DNA of 64,000 bases, taken from NCBI RefSeq assembly GCF_015689175.1, contig NZ_CP065047.1, positions 3,534,001-3,598,000 on the forward strand, given 5' to 3'. This document shows positions 44,401-54,587 of the stretch, piece by piece. The position numbers were made by a program, and so were the translations under genes. The notes under the pieces are model-generated. The model made no database searches. It saw only the letters and a list, made by a program, of their open reading frames with translations, and had not been told where the DNA came from. This DNA is from Mycobacterium kubicae (GTDB lineage: Bacteria; Actinomycetota; Actinomycetes; Mycobacteriales; Mycobacteriaceae). Numbering within the stretch: position 1 is the first letter of the stretch; the number at the start of each line of letters is the position of its first letter.

Positions 44401-44931
44401 GGCGTCAATCCCGAACTTCGTGTACAGCTCGTCCTGCCACTGCTCGACCAAGCCACCCGGAGCGATCACCAGCATGCGCTGCAGGTCGCCGCGCAGGATC
44501 AGTTCTTTCGCATATAGCCCAGCCATGATTGTCTTTCCGGCACCCGGGTCATCGGCGAGCAGAAACCGAAGCGGCATTCGCGGCAGCAACTCTTCGTAGA
44601 CGGCTTTGATCTGGTGCGGGAGCGGCCGAATGTTGCTGGTCGTGACCGCCAGCATGGGGTCGTGAATGCCGGCCATCCGGATTCGCAGCGCCTCGGCGGC
44701 GAGGCGGAACTCATCTCCGTCGGCGTCCAAAGTCCACTGGCTCTCTGGAGCGTGGACCGCGATAATGGCCAAATCTGCCGCATAGAGCAATCGATCGCCG
44801 TAGTTACCGTCGGCGTCCCGGAAGACAAGGTTGAGCGAGTCACCGACCGGGGTCGCCGCGACGACGGTGACCAGGCCTGGGCGCACACCGCTGAGTACCG
44901 TTCCCGGTGTCAGATCAGCAATAGTGGTCAC
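41461..44931 (-). CDS. SNF2-type helicase with C-terminal DUF3883-like nuclease-fold domain
   Basis: 1156 residues from GTG 44931. Superfamily 2 helicase of the SNF2/RapA type: PLPHQIKAVYEELL, Walker A LLADDPGAGKTIMAG at ~125-139, DEAH box VVVDEAHRMSANWW at ~226, TATPHAGSEENFQAF, and motif V-VI VLVATDAAGEGLNLQ plus PNRIEQRFGRIHRIGQ. The last ~110 residues read NNPGYDIASTSADGHTVFIEVKG, a DUF3883 pattern with a D...ExK arrangement reminiscent of restriction-endonuclease folds. First gene of the operon helicase-methylase-ATPase-unknown. The overall composition recalls DISARM and BREX-like logic (SNF2 helicase plus adenine methylase) but with DUF499/HEPN instead of their hallmark subunits. Confidence 0.88.
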   Translation of the reverse strand: MTTIADLTPGTVLSGVRPGLVTVVAATPVGDSLNLVFRDADGNYGDRLLYAADLAIIAVHAPESQWTLDADGDEFRLAAEALRIRMAGIHDPMLAVTTSNIRPLPHQIKAVYEELLPRMPLRFLLADDPGAGKTIMAGLYAKELILRGDLQRMLVIAPGGLVEQWQDELYTKFGIDAELLTRDLAASTKDGNPFTDRHPLLIARMDQLARSEDWCHFLDHSEWDLVVVDEAHRMSANWWAGELRKTRRYDLGQQLGRIARHLLYMTATPHAGSEENFQAFMALLDPDRFEGQYRAGVHSTDTSGLMRRMVKEELRTFDGKALFPERIAETVPYQLSAGEAQLYEAVTNYVRTEMNRADALDDSSRQRTVGFALTVLQRRLASSTHAILRSLERRRERLIAKRTEMLNPVRATGPGDSDYRFTARTIEDFDADELDAEEAEAFEENVVDLATAARTAAELQVENDLLGDLVALARKVRDSRRDTKWEKLRDLLLDQQLLRETDGSPRKLIIFTEHRDTLDYLTAMIRNQVGSDQAVVNIHGGTSRLERRRVREEFTHEPHRQVLVATDAAGEGLNLQAAYLMINYDLPWNPNRIEQRFGRIHRIGQEHVCRLWNLVAEDTREGQVFARLLWKMEQQRAAYGGRLFDVLGEAFTRRALRDLLIDAIRYGDDPARREENERILDTELAEGTAKLVAERALAREAIDPVALDHMRRKMDEARARKLQPHYIRAFFTDAFGQLGGRLAARESQRYQVTHVPAALRSRQRSGTYQPLASSYERVTFEPTATMVDGRAAEFLAPGHPLLDTVIDLMLERHQHALTRGTVLVDPSDTETDPRLVVALLSEIIDGTGRTVSKRFTFVALTPDGTAQSAGPAPYLDASPPTQDVSDIVKSVLAQPWLAPGVEQLATAWAITHDQLQHLGDVEQSVKPILDKTAAEVRRRLTMQINHLDGEAARLHADLEDGRRGRRALRHSPEKLEARARDLELRLARRLTTLSAEKQLAAKQPTLAGAALILPVGLVNPVPGPATTLDTSLVERRAVDAVIAAELALGRQPAEMPRNNPGYDIASTSADGHTVFIEVKGRIVGAPDFHVTKTEVLTGKNAAPHHRLAMVAVHPDGPALDELRYLDSPFTGLDMDFNQTYLGLAWAPLWNKGSSPL

Positions 44932-45309
44932 TATCGTCCCCCTCGGCCCCGTGTTGTATCGAGCCGATGATTACAGCACACCACACCGACAAGTTTCCCA
45001 GCAGTGGCCCCGGGTCAAACGAACCTCAACTCGGGTCCGCGCTACCTACGTCGCTCGGCGGGAAGACACTTACTGACAAGCTGTTAATCGCAGGCGAACA
45101 TTTCAAGCTGACGGCGCTGAGCTTCGCTCACTACCAGTAGGGAGCTGTTCGCCACCGGGTAAATCTGGGCTTGATCCCACTGGGCCGAAAGCACGCTAGT
45201 TGCAATGCCGATTTTCACACCGCGCTCCCCAAGCTCAGCCTGGAGGCGCTGGGCGTGTCGGCTCCGGTTGAATTCTGAGCAGCCTGCTCCGGTTGAAAAG
45301 TGAGCAGGT

Positions 45310-47354
<2,045 letters not shown>

Positions 47355-47878
47355 TCTCCAATCAGAAGGGTGCTCACTTTTCGACCGGAACTACCTGCTC
47401 ACTTTTCGACCGGAGCCGACAGGGCGTCGAACAGGAATACAGCGTCGATACAGAACGGCCTGAGAGTGCCCCGAGACGACGCGGACGCACCTTTGGGGCC
47501 GGTGAAGACAAGGTAGAAATCCAACGGAGCGCTGGGATTTATATCCAGCATGGATTCGTGCCTCGTGTACGCCTTCACGTTTACGGTCCGACCGGCAAGG
47601 ACTCCTGTGGTGAAGTGTCCGTCGTAACCCGCTGCGTTCGCTGCGGCCTCCAACTCGATGTCAAAAATCCGAGCCGCAATCCACTCGCCGATGCTCCCCG
47701 TGTTGACGGGTCGATCCAGTAAGCGCCTAGCCGAGCATCGAGCGCGTTGCGCTCGCGAAGTAGTGCGGCAAGCTCAGCTAGTTCAGCATCTTCGCGTTCA
47801 TCCACGCCGTACAGATTGACATGGACGGCTGACACGCGAGTTAGCTAGCGCCGCCGCCTGTGGGCGACACTCCAACCA

Positions 47879-47903
47879 GCCGCCGGGGTGACGCCGGGGT
47901 GAG
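47879..47903 (+). repeat. Candidate integrase arm site (right), tandem CGCCGGGGTGA
   Basis: Same 25-bp sequence, same orientation, as 17319-17343. Without the IS481 insertion it would lie roughly 50-60 bp from the attR core. Two head-to-tail copies of the 11-mer. Confidence 0.5.
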
Positions 47904-47965
47904 CGGACCTAGTCAGCGCGGCCAGCTCGCCTGTACCACCTCTGATGAGGCCATTTAAGGTGGGG

Positions 47966-49324
47966 GCTGTTCAGAGTCGGTTGATGGTTGACGTTTCTAT
48001 GTCGGTTGATCCTTGACACTCTGGGTTATTTGTTAGGCCTGTTCGCGGGTGCGGAAGGCCCGTTTGTTTCGTACCTCTGTGTGGGTGGTTCGCGCGGCGG
48101 TCTTGACCAGATCGTCGCCGATGAAAAACCGCAGCAGCTGGCCATCGACGTGGACATCACAGCGTGATCCGGCGTAATGGGCGCCGATACAGACCTGCTG
48201 CCAGGCCACGCTGACCACCCCGTTGGTGGTCACCCGCCGGCTGACCCAGTCCTCACCGGTGCGATCTTGTGGGGTCACCGTGACCGCCACCGCAGGCCTG
48301 GTAACGGATCGCGTGGCGAATCGTTGGGCCGGGGTGGTCATGTCCAACCCTTGATGCGGGCGGGAGTTGTTGTAGTAGTCGACCCACTCATCCAGGGCCT
48401 GCTGGGCGGCCTTAAGAGTGGTGAAAGGCTTGTGCGCGATTAAGAATTCCGCGCGCAGGCTGCGGTGGAATCGCTCGATCTTGCCCGTCGTCGTCGGTGA
48501 GCGAGGTTGGGTCAGCAGATGCTCAATGCCGTGCTCGCAGCAGATCGCATCGAAAAGCACCTCTACCGGCGGATGGAAAAACCGGCCCGTGAAGACCTTG
48601 CCGTTATCGGTCAAAATCTGCTCAGGCGCGCCATAGGTCACCAGCGCCGCCCGCAACCCATCACACACCGCCCGGGTGCGTTCCCGCGCCATTAACCGCG
48701 CGCAGACGCACAGCCGGGAATGATCATCAACCCCGGTCAGCGCTTTGGCGCTGGTGCCATCGGCCAGCGGAAACCCACCGACAATATCCATCTGCCACAA
48801 CTCCATCGGGGCACCGCGCTCCCAGCGTTTCCACTTCCGAGACCGCCGATCCCGCACGCTCGGATCGATCATCCCGGCCCGCACCAACGCCCGATACGCC
48901 GCCGATTCCGACGGCACCGGACTCACCCGACGCTTCTTGAGCTCAAAGACCAACCGTCGCGGACCCCAATACGGCCGCGAACGCCGCAACTCCAACAACG
49001 CCGCCTCGACCACCGCCGGCATCTGGTGCGGACAGCTCGCCGGCCGATGCGACCGATCCACCAGCCCGTCCAGGCCCGCCGCCTCATACCGCGCTAACCA
49101 GGCATGCAACGTCTGGCGCGACACCCCGACCTTCTCCGCGACCTGCGAGATCGACAGGCCATCACCAATCACCGCCATCACGGCCTGATACCGCTGCTCG
49201 GCCACGCTCAACTCCCTCATCTAGGGAGTGTCAAGGATCAACCGAAACAACTGTCAAGCATCAGCCGAAACACTGTCAGGCATCACCCGAAGCAGAAATG
49301 TCAGACATCAACCGAAGTCATACA
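47966..49324 (-). mobile_element. Complete IS481-family element, ~1.36 kb
   Basis: Bounded by a 14-bp direct repeat CATTTAAGGTGGGG (47952-47965 and 49325-49338), the likely target duplication; the second copy runs into the acceptor end of the tRNA. The ends are imperfect inverted repeats made of several short units: two units with GTCGGTTGAT at the left, four with ATCAnCCGAA at the right. The exact boundary could shift by a few bases because the repeat and the ends share sequence. It encodes one transposase. A decayed relative lies at 13219-16169. Confidence 0.85.
48033..49220 (-). CDS. IS481-family transposase
   Basis: 395 residues. N-terminal helix-turn-helix pair (QRYQAVMAVIGDGLSISQVAEKVGVSRQTLHAWLARYEA) followed by an rve/DDE core: MELWQMDIVGGFPLADG (first Asp), PEQILTDNGKVFTGRF (second Asp) and SPTTTGKIERFHRSLRAEFL (Glu). 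A C-terminal beta-rich region follows ([21 protein letters not shown]). Intact. Its C-terminal part is the piece found as a scar at 13264-13498. Confidence 0.95.
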   Translation of the reverse strand: MRELSVAEQRYQAVMAVIGDGLSISQVAEKVGVSRQTLHAWLARYEAAGLDGLVDRSHRPASCPHQMPAVVEAALLELRRSRPYWGPRRLVFELKKRRVSPVPSESAAYRALVRAGMIDPSVRDRRSRKWKRWERGAPMELWQMDIVGGFPLADGTSAKALTGVDDHSRLCVCARLMARERTRAVCDGLRAALVTYGAPEQILTDNGKVFTGRFFHPPVEVLFDAICCEHGIEHLLTQPRSPTTTGKIERFHRSLRAEFLIAHKPFTTLKAAQQALDEWVDYYNNSRPHQGLDMTTPAQRFATRSVTRPAVAVTVTPQDRTGEDWVSRRVTTNGVVSVAWQQVCIGAHYAGSRCDVHVDGQLLRFFIGDDLVKTAARTTHTEVRNKRAFRTREQA

Positions 49325-49326
49325 CA
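49228..49326. repeat. Four tandem ~22-bp units at the IS481 right end
   Basis: Imperfect tandem copies of TGTCAnGCATCAnCCGAA, spaced 22-26 bp. The left end has two related units in inverted orientation (47972-48018). These are presumably transposase-binding sites. Confidence 0.7.
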
Positions 49327-49332
49327 TTTAAG

Positions 49333-49389
49333 GTGGGGCGGGCGGGGCTCGAACCCGCGACCAACGGATTATGAGTCCGCGGCTCTAAC
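49333..49389. repeat. attR: 57-bp repeat within the intact tRNA
   Basis: Matches 17143-17199 with one mismatch. Because the intact tRNA is at this end, the element entered by recombination in the anticodon/T-arm part of the gene and restored its 3' sequence. Confidence 0.9.
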
Positions 49390-49407
49390 CAACTGAGCTA
49401 CCGCCCC
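49334..49407 (-). tRNA. tRNA with CAU anticodon (annotated tRNA-Met in mycobacteria)
   Basis: On the minus strand: acceptor 5' GGGGCGG, D arm GCTCAGTTGGTTAGAGC, anticodon arm CGCGGACTCATAATCCG with loop CTCATAA (anticodon CAU), T arm GCGGGTTCGAGCCCCGC, acceptor 3' CCGCCCC, then discriminator A. CCA is not encoded fully (reads ACCT). It may be elongator tRNA-Met or the CAU tRNA-Ile. It serves as the integration site of the island: its 3' part is duplicated at 17143-17199. An IS481 lies directly at its 3' end. Confidence 0.95.
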
Positions 49408-49469
49408 CGGCGTTGCACGACCACGACACTAGCGCGACACCACCGACTGCCCGAGATACGGCCCAAGCC

Positions 49470-50000
49470 TCAATCGCCTGCCGGCCGGAGCCGAAACACT
49501 CGGATCTCTCGCGGCGCGCACTTCTCGCGGTAATTCTCATATCCCGCGTAGAAGTCGACGGCCGCCGCCCACGCCGCGGCGCGCGCCTCGCCGGTCAGCA
49601 GCTCGGCGCAGTAACGCCGGGGCGGGCCCTTGTATTCGATGGTGCAGTCGGGGTGGGCGATCAGGTTGGCACTCCACGAGGGATGCTTGGGACGCCCGTA
49701 ATTGGAAGCGATCGCAATCAACCCGTCAGCGTCTTCGATCAACGCCAGCGGATGGGTGCGCTGCTGACCCGACTTGGCCCCGGTCGAGGTGACCAGACCC
49801 ACCTTGTCCAATCCCATCGAGCTCAATCGGCCCTTGGTCCGCGGGATCAGCACCTTGTCGATCTTCGGCGCCACGTTGATGGCCAGCTGGTAGCCGACGC
49901 GACTCATGGCGATGCGCTCGGTCACGGCCTCGTAGAACCGAAGCCGGCGCCCGCGGGCCGGACTATCCCTTCGCAACGGCACGAGACGAAAAGTACCCAC
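49470..50000 (-). CDS. Deazaflavin (F420)-dependent nitroreductase-family oxidoreductase (Ddn/DUF385-like)
   Basis: 176 residues from GTG 50000, 10 bp after the lipoprotein stop; later starts (GTG 49982, ATG 49907) are possible. Split beta-barrel family of mycobacteria: RTKGRLSSMGLDKVGLVTSTGAKSGQQRTHPLALIEDADGLIAIASNYGRPKHPSWSANLIAHPDCTIEYKG is the typical core (GxKSGxxRxxPL, then SxxGxxxxPxWxxNL). It ends with the YENYREKCAPREIRVFRLRP segment. Ddn relatives use reduced F420. The exact substrate is unknown. Confidence 0.85.
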   Translation of the reverse strand: MGTFRLVPLRRDSPARGRRLRFYEAVTERIAMSRVGYQLAINVAPKIDKVLIPRTKGRLSSMGLDKVGLVTSTGAKSGQQRTHPLALIEDADGLIAIASNYGRPKHPSWSANLIAHPDCTIEYKGPPRRYCAELLTGEARAAAWAAAVDFYAGYENYREKCAPREIRVFRLRPAGD

Positions 50001-50010
50001 CGAGGCGCAG

Positions 50011-50769
50011 TTAATACACGTAGACGACCGCGCCGTTGCCGCCTTTGCAGACCAAGGATCCGTCGGCGGCGCAGGTCATCGAGTAGTGCTGGCCAGTGAC
50101 GGGACTGACGGCGTCGATCTGTCGGGGTGTCGGGCTCGCGGGACCGGTGAACACGTACGCCAGCCGCACCTGTTCGGCGAACGGACATGTCGTGTCGGGT
50201 GATCCGACGGCGGAATTGCCGAGGCTGCCGGGCGTCCCGCTCGTGGGAGGGCATGCCTGTGCGCCCGGGGGAAGCGACACGGGCGCCGTGGACGTGACCG
50301 CACCGGCCGATTGCAGGGTCCACGTACCGCAGTGTTGCGTTTTGAACCCGGCATCCGATGGCTCGATGCGCACCACCTGCGGCTCGGCGCCTTCCCCGTG
50401 TTCGATCACATCGGTCGAGGTGCCCCGGAATCCCCGCAGCCGCTCCCAGGAGCACGAGCTACTCCCCTGCGCCTGATACGTGCCGGCTTGTATGTCCTGG
50501 CCCATCCGGTACACACCGTCACCGGGGAAGCTACGCGCGGATGTGGTGGGTGACGTCGACGGCAGCGTTGAGGTGGGCGCGGACGTCGGTGTGGACGACG
50601 GCAGCGGTGGAACCGTCGTCCCCGGATAGATCGGCGGCAACTGCGTCCCACTGCTGCTGCGCACGGTCATGGTGGGCGCGGCCGTTTTGCCGCCGGACCC
50701 ACCACAGCCCGCTAGGGCACAGGCCGCGACCACTCCCACGGCGAGGGCGACTCCTGCTGTATGCACCAT
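50011..50769 (-). CDS. Lipoprotein of unknown function
   Basis: 252 residues. Signal peptide with lipobox VVAACALAGCGGSGG, then a Thr/Ser/Pro-rich linker (PSSTPTSAPTSTLPSTSPTTSA). A small domain follows, DGVYRMGQDIQAGTYQAQGSSSCSWERLRGFRG, resembling beta-rich extracellular modules of actinobacterial surface proteins. The C-terminal ~70 residues have two further Cys (SMTCAADGSLVCKGGNG). It starts 8 bp after the upstream CMD-family stop, so it is part of the same operon. Surface-anchored; function unknown. Confidence 0.75.
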   Translation of the reverse strand: MVHTAGVALAVGVVAACALAGCGGSGGKTAAPTMTVRSSSGTQLPPIYPGTTVPPLPSSTPTSAPTSTLPSTSPTTSARSFPGDGVYRMGQDIQAGTYQAQGSSSCSWERLRGFRGTSTDVIEHGEGAEPQVVRIEPSDAGFKTQHCGTWTLQSAGAVTSTAPVSLPPGAQACPPTSGTPGSLGNSAVGSPDTTCPFAEQVRLAYVFTGPASPTPRQIDAVSPVTGQHYSMTCAADGSLVCKGGNGAVVYVY

Positions 50770-50777
50770 GGCTCTCG

Positions 50778-51626
50778 TCAGCTGAACACCGTCTGACCGT
50801 CGACGTCGATCAGATACCGCTCCGTGCCCGACTCCACCCGAGGCGCGTCGGCGCCCATCGACACGGCGATCTTATTGCTGCCGTTGCGCATGATGTCGAA
50901 CGTCAACTCGACGGCCTCGTCCTCGGAGAAACCGGAGCGCACCTCGGCGGCAGCGTCGACGACGAGGTGCGCAGGGCTCCAAATTAGCGCATCTACATAC
51001 CGCAGCGCCGCCTTGGCCCGCCGGTCGAGCCGCTCGGATTCCTCGAACCGCTCGATGTCGCCGTACAGCGTTTCCGAGCCGCCGGCGTCCAACGCGTTGC
51101 CCTCCCGCAGCGACTTGCACAGCCGGCAGTTGTGCTGGGCCGCGCCGCGCAACCGCACCAACTCCGAGGTCACCGGATCCAGTGCCCGCAACCGGGCCAC
51201 CGCGGGCATGAAGCGCACGAACAATTCCTCGGACGGGTCGGTGGTGTGATCCCACGCAAGGGGCTCGCCGACCCAGCCCAGGTACTGAGAACCGACACCC
51301 AGCGCTTCCAGTCCAGCACGCACTCGCGGCACGGCGTCGGCAATGTACATCGACACAACGACCCCAAAAGCCTTGTTGCCCAGAGTATTCACCAGCCGTG
51401 ACCGCTGCTCGGCGGTAATCATCGACACGTCGAGGGCGAATTGTTCGGCGAAGTCGGCGACGGCTTCCTCGGCCTCCGACGCGGGCTCGCTCACCGCCAC
51501 CTCCGCGGGCAACGGCGGCAACCCCACCGCCTCGGCGCACACCTGCCGAACCAGCCCCACGATCCGCGGATCACCCGGTGACAACGCCACCAATCGGCTC
51601 AGCAGGTCGTCGGGAAGTGCTGCCAT
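50778..51626 (-). CDS. Carboxymuconolactone decarboxylase-family (AhpD-like) protein
   Basis: 282 residues from ATG 51626 (open to 51662). Two AhpD-like helical halves; the second has the redox motif [29 protein letters not shown] with CxxC and an upstream Glu, and a downstream [35 protein letters not shown]. The first half ([26 protein letters not shown] region) keeps the fold but lacks a CxxC. Such proteins act as peroxidase reductants or in small-molecule decarboxylation. Between TldE and the lipoprotein on one strand. Confidence 0.8.
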   Translation of the reverse strand: MAALPDDLLSRLVALSPGDPRIVGLVRQVCAEAVGLPPLPAEVAVSEPASEAEEAVADFAEQFALDVSMITAEQRSRLVNTLGNKAFGVVVSMYIADAVPRVRAGLEALGVGSQYLGWVGEPLAWDHTTDPSEELFVRFMPAVARLRALDPVTSELVRLRGAAQHNCRLCKSLREGNALDAGGSETLYGDIERFEESERLDRRAKAALRYVDALIWSPAHLVVDAAAEVRSGFSEDEAVELTFDIMRNGSNKIAVSMGADAPRVESGTERYLIDVDGQTVFS

Positions 51627-51666
51627 GTTCCACACGCTAGGACGCGCCGGACTCCACAGCAATCGC

Positions 51667-53040
51667 CTATTGCGCTTGGCTCACCGACGACATGTGAAAA
51701 TCCGGGATTCGCAGCGACGGCATCGCCGCGCGGGTGGCCCAGTCTCCCCACTCCCGGGGCAGCGTTTTCTCACTGGTTCCGGCCTCGGTGGCCCGGCGCA
51801 ACAAGTCCAACGGGCTCTCGTTGAAGCGGAAGTTGTTGACCGCAGCGGTCACTTCGCCGTCTTCCACCAGGTACACGCCGTCGCGGGTCAACCCCGTGAG
51901 CAGCAGGGTCGTCGGGTCGACTTCACGGATGTACCACAGGGTGGTGAGCAGCAGGCCGCGCTCGGTGGACGCGATCATGTCGGCCAACTCTGCCGACCCG
52001 CCCGTCATGATCAAGTTGTCGGCAGCCACGGCGACCGGGGCGTCGAATCTGGCTGCCGTGGAGCGCGGGTAGGCCAGCGCGTTGATGACACCGTCGCGGA
52101 TCCAGTCCACCTGCCCGATCTCCATGCCGTTGTCGAAGACCGACCGCGTCTCCGATGAAGTGCTGACCGCGACGAACGGCGTGCAGGCCAAGCCGGGAGC
52201 CATGGGATCGCTGAACAAGGTCAGCGGCAGATCGGTGAGCCGCTCCCCCACCCTCGTTCCCCCGCCGGGCGCCGAGAACGCCGAGCGGCCTTCCTGGGCG
52301 CTGCGGCCGGCCATCGACCAGCCCAGGTAGATCATCATGTCGGCCACCGTCGACGGCGGCATGATCGTCTCGTATCGCCCCGCGGGTAGCTCCACAGTGC
52401 GCTGCGCCCAACCGAGCCGGGTCGACAGCTGGCCGAACAACGCCTCGATAGGAACGTTGGCGAAATCCGGAGTGCCGATGCCCGCCCACGCGCTGGCCTC
52501 GCCCCGTTTGGCGTTGAGTTCGATGGCGCCGGTGGGCTGGGTGTAGCGCCGCCGCAACCCCGTCGACGACGCCAGGAACGTCGTCGAAACACTGTGGTGC
52601 GCATAGCCGAACACCCGATCGGCCCCGCGGAACTGGCGGCTCAACCGACCGGCGATACCGGAGAACACACCGGCCCCGGTGCCGGGCACGGGCGCGTCCC
52701 AATCGCCGGGCTCACCGGAGTCACCCAGCAGCGGCGCGAAATCACCGGCTTCCGGCGCGGACCGGGCGGCGTCCTGCGACGACACCACCAGTCCGGGCAA
52801 CACGGTGGGATCGGCTTCGGCGGTCACCACGGTGCCGATTTGGGCGCTGTCGCCTTGCCGGACAACCGAAATGACCGCGATGTTGCGGCTGACCGTGACG
52901 CCGTTGGTGGTCATGGTGTTGTTGGCCCACCGCAAGGTGGCCTCGACCTTATCGGTGACCAGCACCATGGTTTCATCGGCACGGCCGGCTTTCGCCGCCT
53001 CATCCAAAACGATGTTGACGACGTGCTGCGGTGTGATCAT
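51667..53040 (-). CDS. pmbA: TldE/PmbA-family metalloprotease partner
   Basis: 457 residues from ATG 53040, which overlaps the TldD stop as ATGA; this equals the length of M. tuberculosis Rv2314c. PmbA/TldE fold: [20 protein letters not shown] at the start, [26 protein letters not shown] in the middle, [41 protein letters not shown] and the C-terminal [34 protein letters not shown]. TldE lacks the zinc-binding HExxxH and forms the heterodimeric protease with TldD, which degrades unfolded peptides and matures some modified peptides. Confidence 0.92.
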   Translation of the reverse strand: MITPQHVVNIVLDEAAKAGRADETMVLVTDKVEATLRWANNTMTTNGVTVSRNIAVISVVRQGDSAQIGTVVTAEADPTVLPGLVVSSQDAARSAPEAGDFAPLLGDSGEPGDWDAPVPGTGAGVFSGIAGRLSRQFRGADRVFGYAHHSVSTTFLASSTGLRRRYTQPTGAIELNAKRGEASAWAGIGTPDFANVPIEALFGQLSTRLGWAQRTVELPAGRYETIMPPSTVADMMIYLGWSMAGRSAQEGRSAFSAPGGGTRVGERLTDLPLTLFSDPMAPGLACTPFVAVSTSSETRSVFDNGMEIGQVDWIRDGVINALAYPRSTAARFDAPVAVAADNLIMTGGSAELADMIASTERGLLLTTLWYIREVDPTTLLLTGLTRDGVYLVEDGEVTAAVNNFRFNESPLDLLRRATEAGTSEKTLPREWGDWATRAAMPSLRIPDFHMSSVSQAQ

Positions 53041-54554
53041 CGGCCGCCCTCGGTACGGGTGTTGAGGACGTTGACGCCGCGGAACAGCGCTGACGGGCAG
53101 CCGTGGCTGACCGCGGCGACCTGCCCGGGCTGGGCCTTGCCGCAATTGATCGCCCCACCGAGCCGCCACGTCGACGGTCCCCCAACAGCTTCCATGGAAT
53201 TCCAGAAGTCGGTGGTGGTGGCCTGGTAGGCGACGTCGCGTAACTGCCCGTACAGGCGGCCGTCGCGAATCCGGAAGAACCGCTGCCCGGTGAACTGAAA
53301 GTTGTACCGCTGCATGTCGATTGACCAAGATTTGTCGCCGACGATGTAGATACCGTCGTCCACCCGGGCGATCAGGTCCGCAGTGCTCAGGTCGTCGGTG
53401 CCGGGCTGCAACGAGACGTTAGCCATCCGCTGGATCGGCACATGGTGGGCCGAGTCGGCATACGAGCAGCCGTTGGAGCGCTCCTGCCCCAGCCGCGGCG
53501 CGAACACTCGGTCGAGCTGGTAGCCGACGAAGATTCCGTCGCGCACCAGATCCCAGCTTTGGGCAGCCACGCCCTCGTCGTCGTAACCGATTGTCGCCAA
53601 ACCGTGTTCGACGGTGCGGTCGGCGGTAACGTTCATCACCGGTGAGCCGTACCGCATGCTACCGAGTTTGTCGGGGGTGGCGAAGGAGGTCCCGGCGTAG
53701 GCGGCCTCATAACCAATGGCGCGGTCGTATTCGGTGGCATGGCCGATGGATTCGTGAATGGTGAGCCACAGGTTGGTGGGGTCGATGACCAGATCGGTGA
53801 CACCCGCCATCACGCTGGGCGCCCGAACCTTCTCGTACAGCAACTCGGGCAGCTCGGCGAGTTCCTCGCTCCAATTCCACACCTCGTCGCCGGCCACCAC
53901 TTCCCAGCCGCGGGCGGTCGGCGGCGCCAGTGTCCGCATGAAGTCGAAGGTGCCCTCCTGCGGATCGACGCTGATCGCCTCGAGAGTGGGTAGCAACCGC
54001 ACCCGCTGCTGGGTGATCGAGGATCCGAAGGTGTCGGCGTAGAAGGTTTGTTCCTTGACGGCGTTGAGGCTGGCCGATGCGTGGTCGACGCCGTCGGCGT
54101 TCAGTAACCGGGCGGAGTAGTCCTGCAGCACGGCGATCTTGTCGGAGGCCGGCACACCGAACGGGTCGACCTCGTAATCGGAGACCCAGGTGGCGTCGGG
54201 GTAGACGGGCTCCGGCGCCAGTTGGACGCGCTCGTTGTTCAGCGCCGCCAGGATGGTGGCGACCTGCACGGCGTGGCGTGCGGTTCGGGCGGCGACGTCG
54301 GGGGCGAGGTCGGCGTGAGAGGCGAATCCCCACGTCCCGGCGACGATGACCCGCACCGCCAACCCCACATCGCGGCTGATTACCGACGTCTCGAGTTCAC
54401 CGTCGCGCAGCTGGATGATTTCGGTGCTGATGCGGTGTATGCGCAGGTCGGCGTAGCTGGCCCCGGCCGCCTTGGCCGCCGACAACGCGGCGTCCGCCAA
54501 CTCGTGGCGCGGCAGGTCCAGGAAGTCGGCATCGATCCCCCGGTTCGCTGTCAC
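53037..54554 (-). CDS. tldD: TldD-family metalloprotease
   Basis: 505 residues from GTG 54554, identical in length to M. tuberculosis Rv2315c; an open frame running to 55421 is only the antisense of uspA. Zinc site HESIGH in LTIHESIGHATEYDRAIGYE. N-terminal domain SYADLRIHRISTEIIQLRDGELE, later GSPVMNVTADRTVEHGLATIGYDDEGV and the C-terminal MQRYNFQFTGQRFFRIRDGRLYGQLRDVAYQATTTDFWNSMEAVGGP. Catalytic half of the TldD/TldE protease. Divergent from uspA with 33 bp between the starts, so both promoters must lie in or around this short gap. Confidence 0.93.
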   Translation of the reverse strand: MTANRGIDADFLDLPRHELADAALSAAKAAGASYADLRIHRISTEIIQLRDGELETSVISRDVGLAVRVIVAGTWGFASHADLAPDVAARTARHAVQVATILAALNNERVQLAPEPVYPDATWVSDYEVDPFGVPASDKIAVLQDYSARLLNADGVDHASASLNAVKEQTFYADTFGSSITQQRVRLLPTLEAISVDPQEGTFDFMRTLAPPTARGWEVVAGDEVWNWSEELAELPELLYEKVRAPSVMAGVTDLVIDPTNLWLTIHESIGHATEYDRAIGYEAAYAGTSFATPDKLGSMRYGSPVMNVTADRTVEHGLATIGYDDEGVAAQSWDLVRDGIFVGYQLDRVFAPRLGQERSNGCSYADSAHHVPIQRMANVSLQPGTDDLSTADLIARVDDGIYIVGDKSWSIDMQRYNFQFTGQRFFRIRDGRLYGQLRDVAYQATTTDFWNSMEAVGGPSTWRLGGAINCGKAQPGQVAAVSHGCPSALFRGVNVLNTRTEGGR

Positions 54555-54587
54555 GGCTCCACCGTAACGACCGGCTTTAATACATTC

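Noticed and set aside
49228-49326. Tandem ~22-bp repeats as a possible CRISPR array
   Set aside because: Units are contiguous without spacers and form the end of the IS481 element. No CRISPR array or cas gene was seen in the window.
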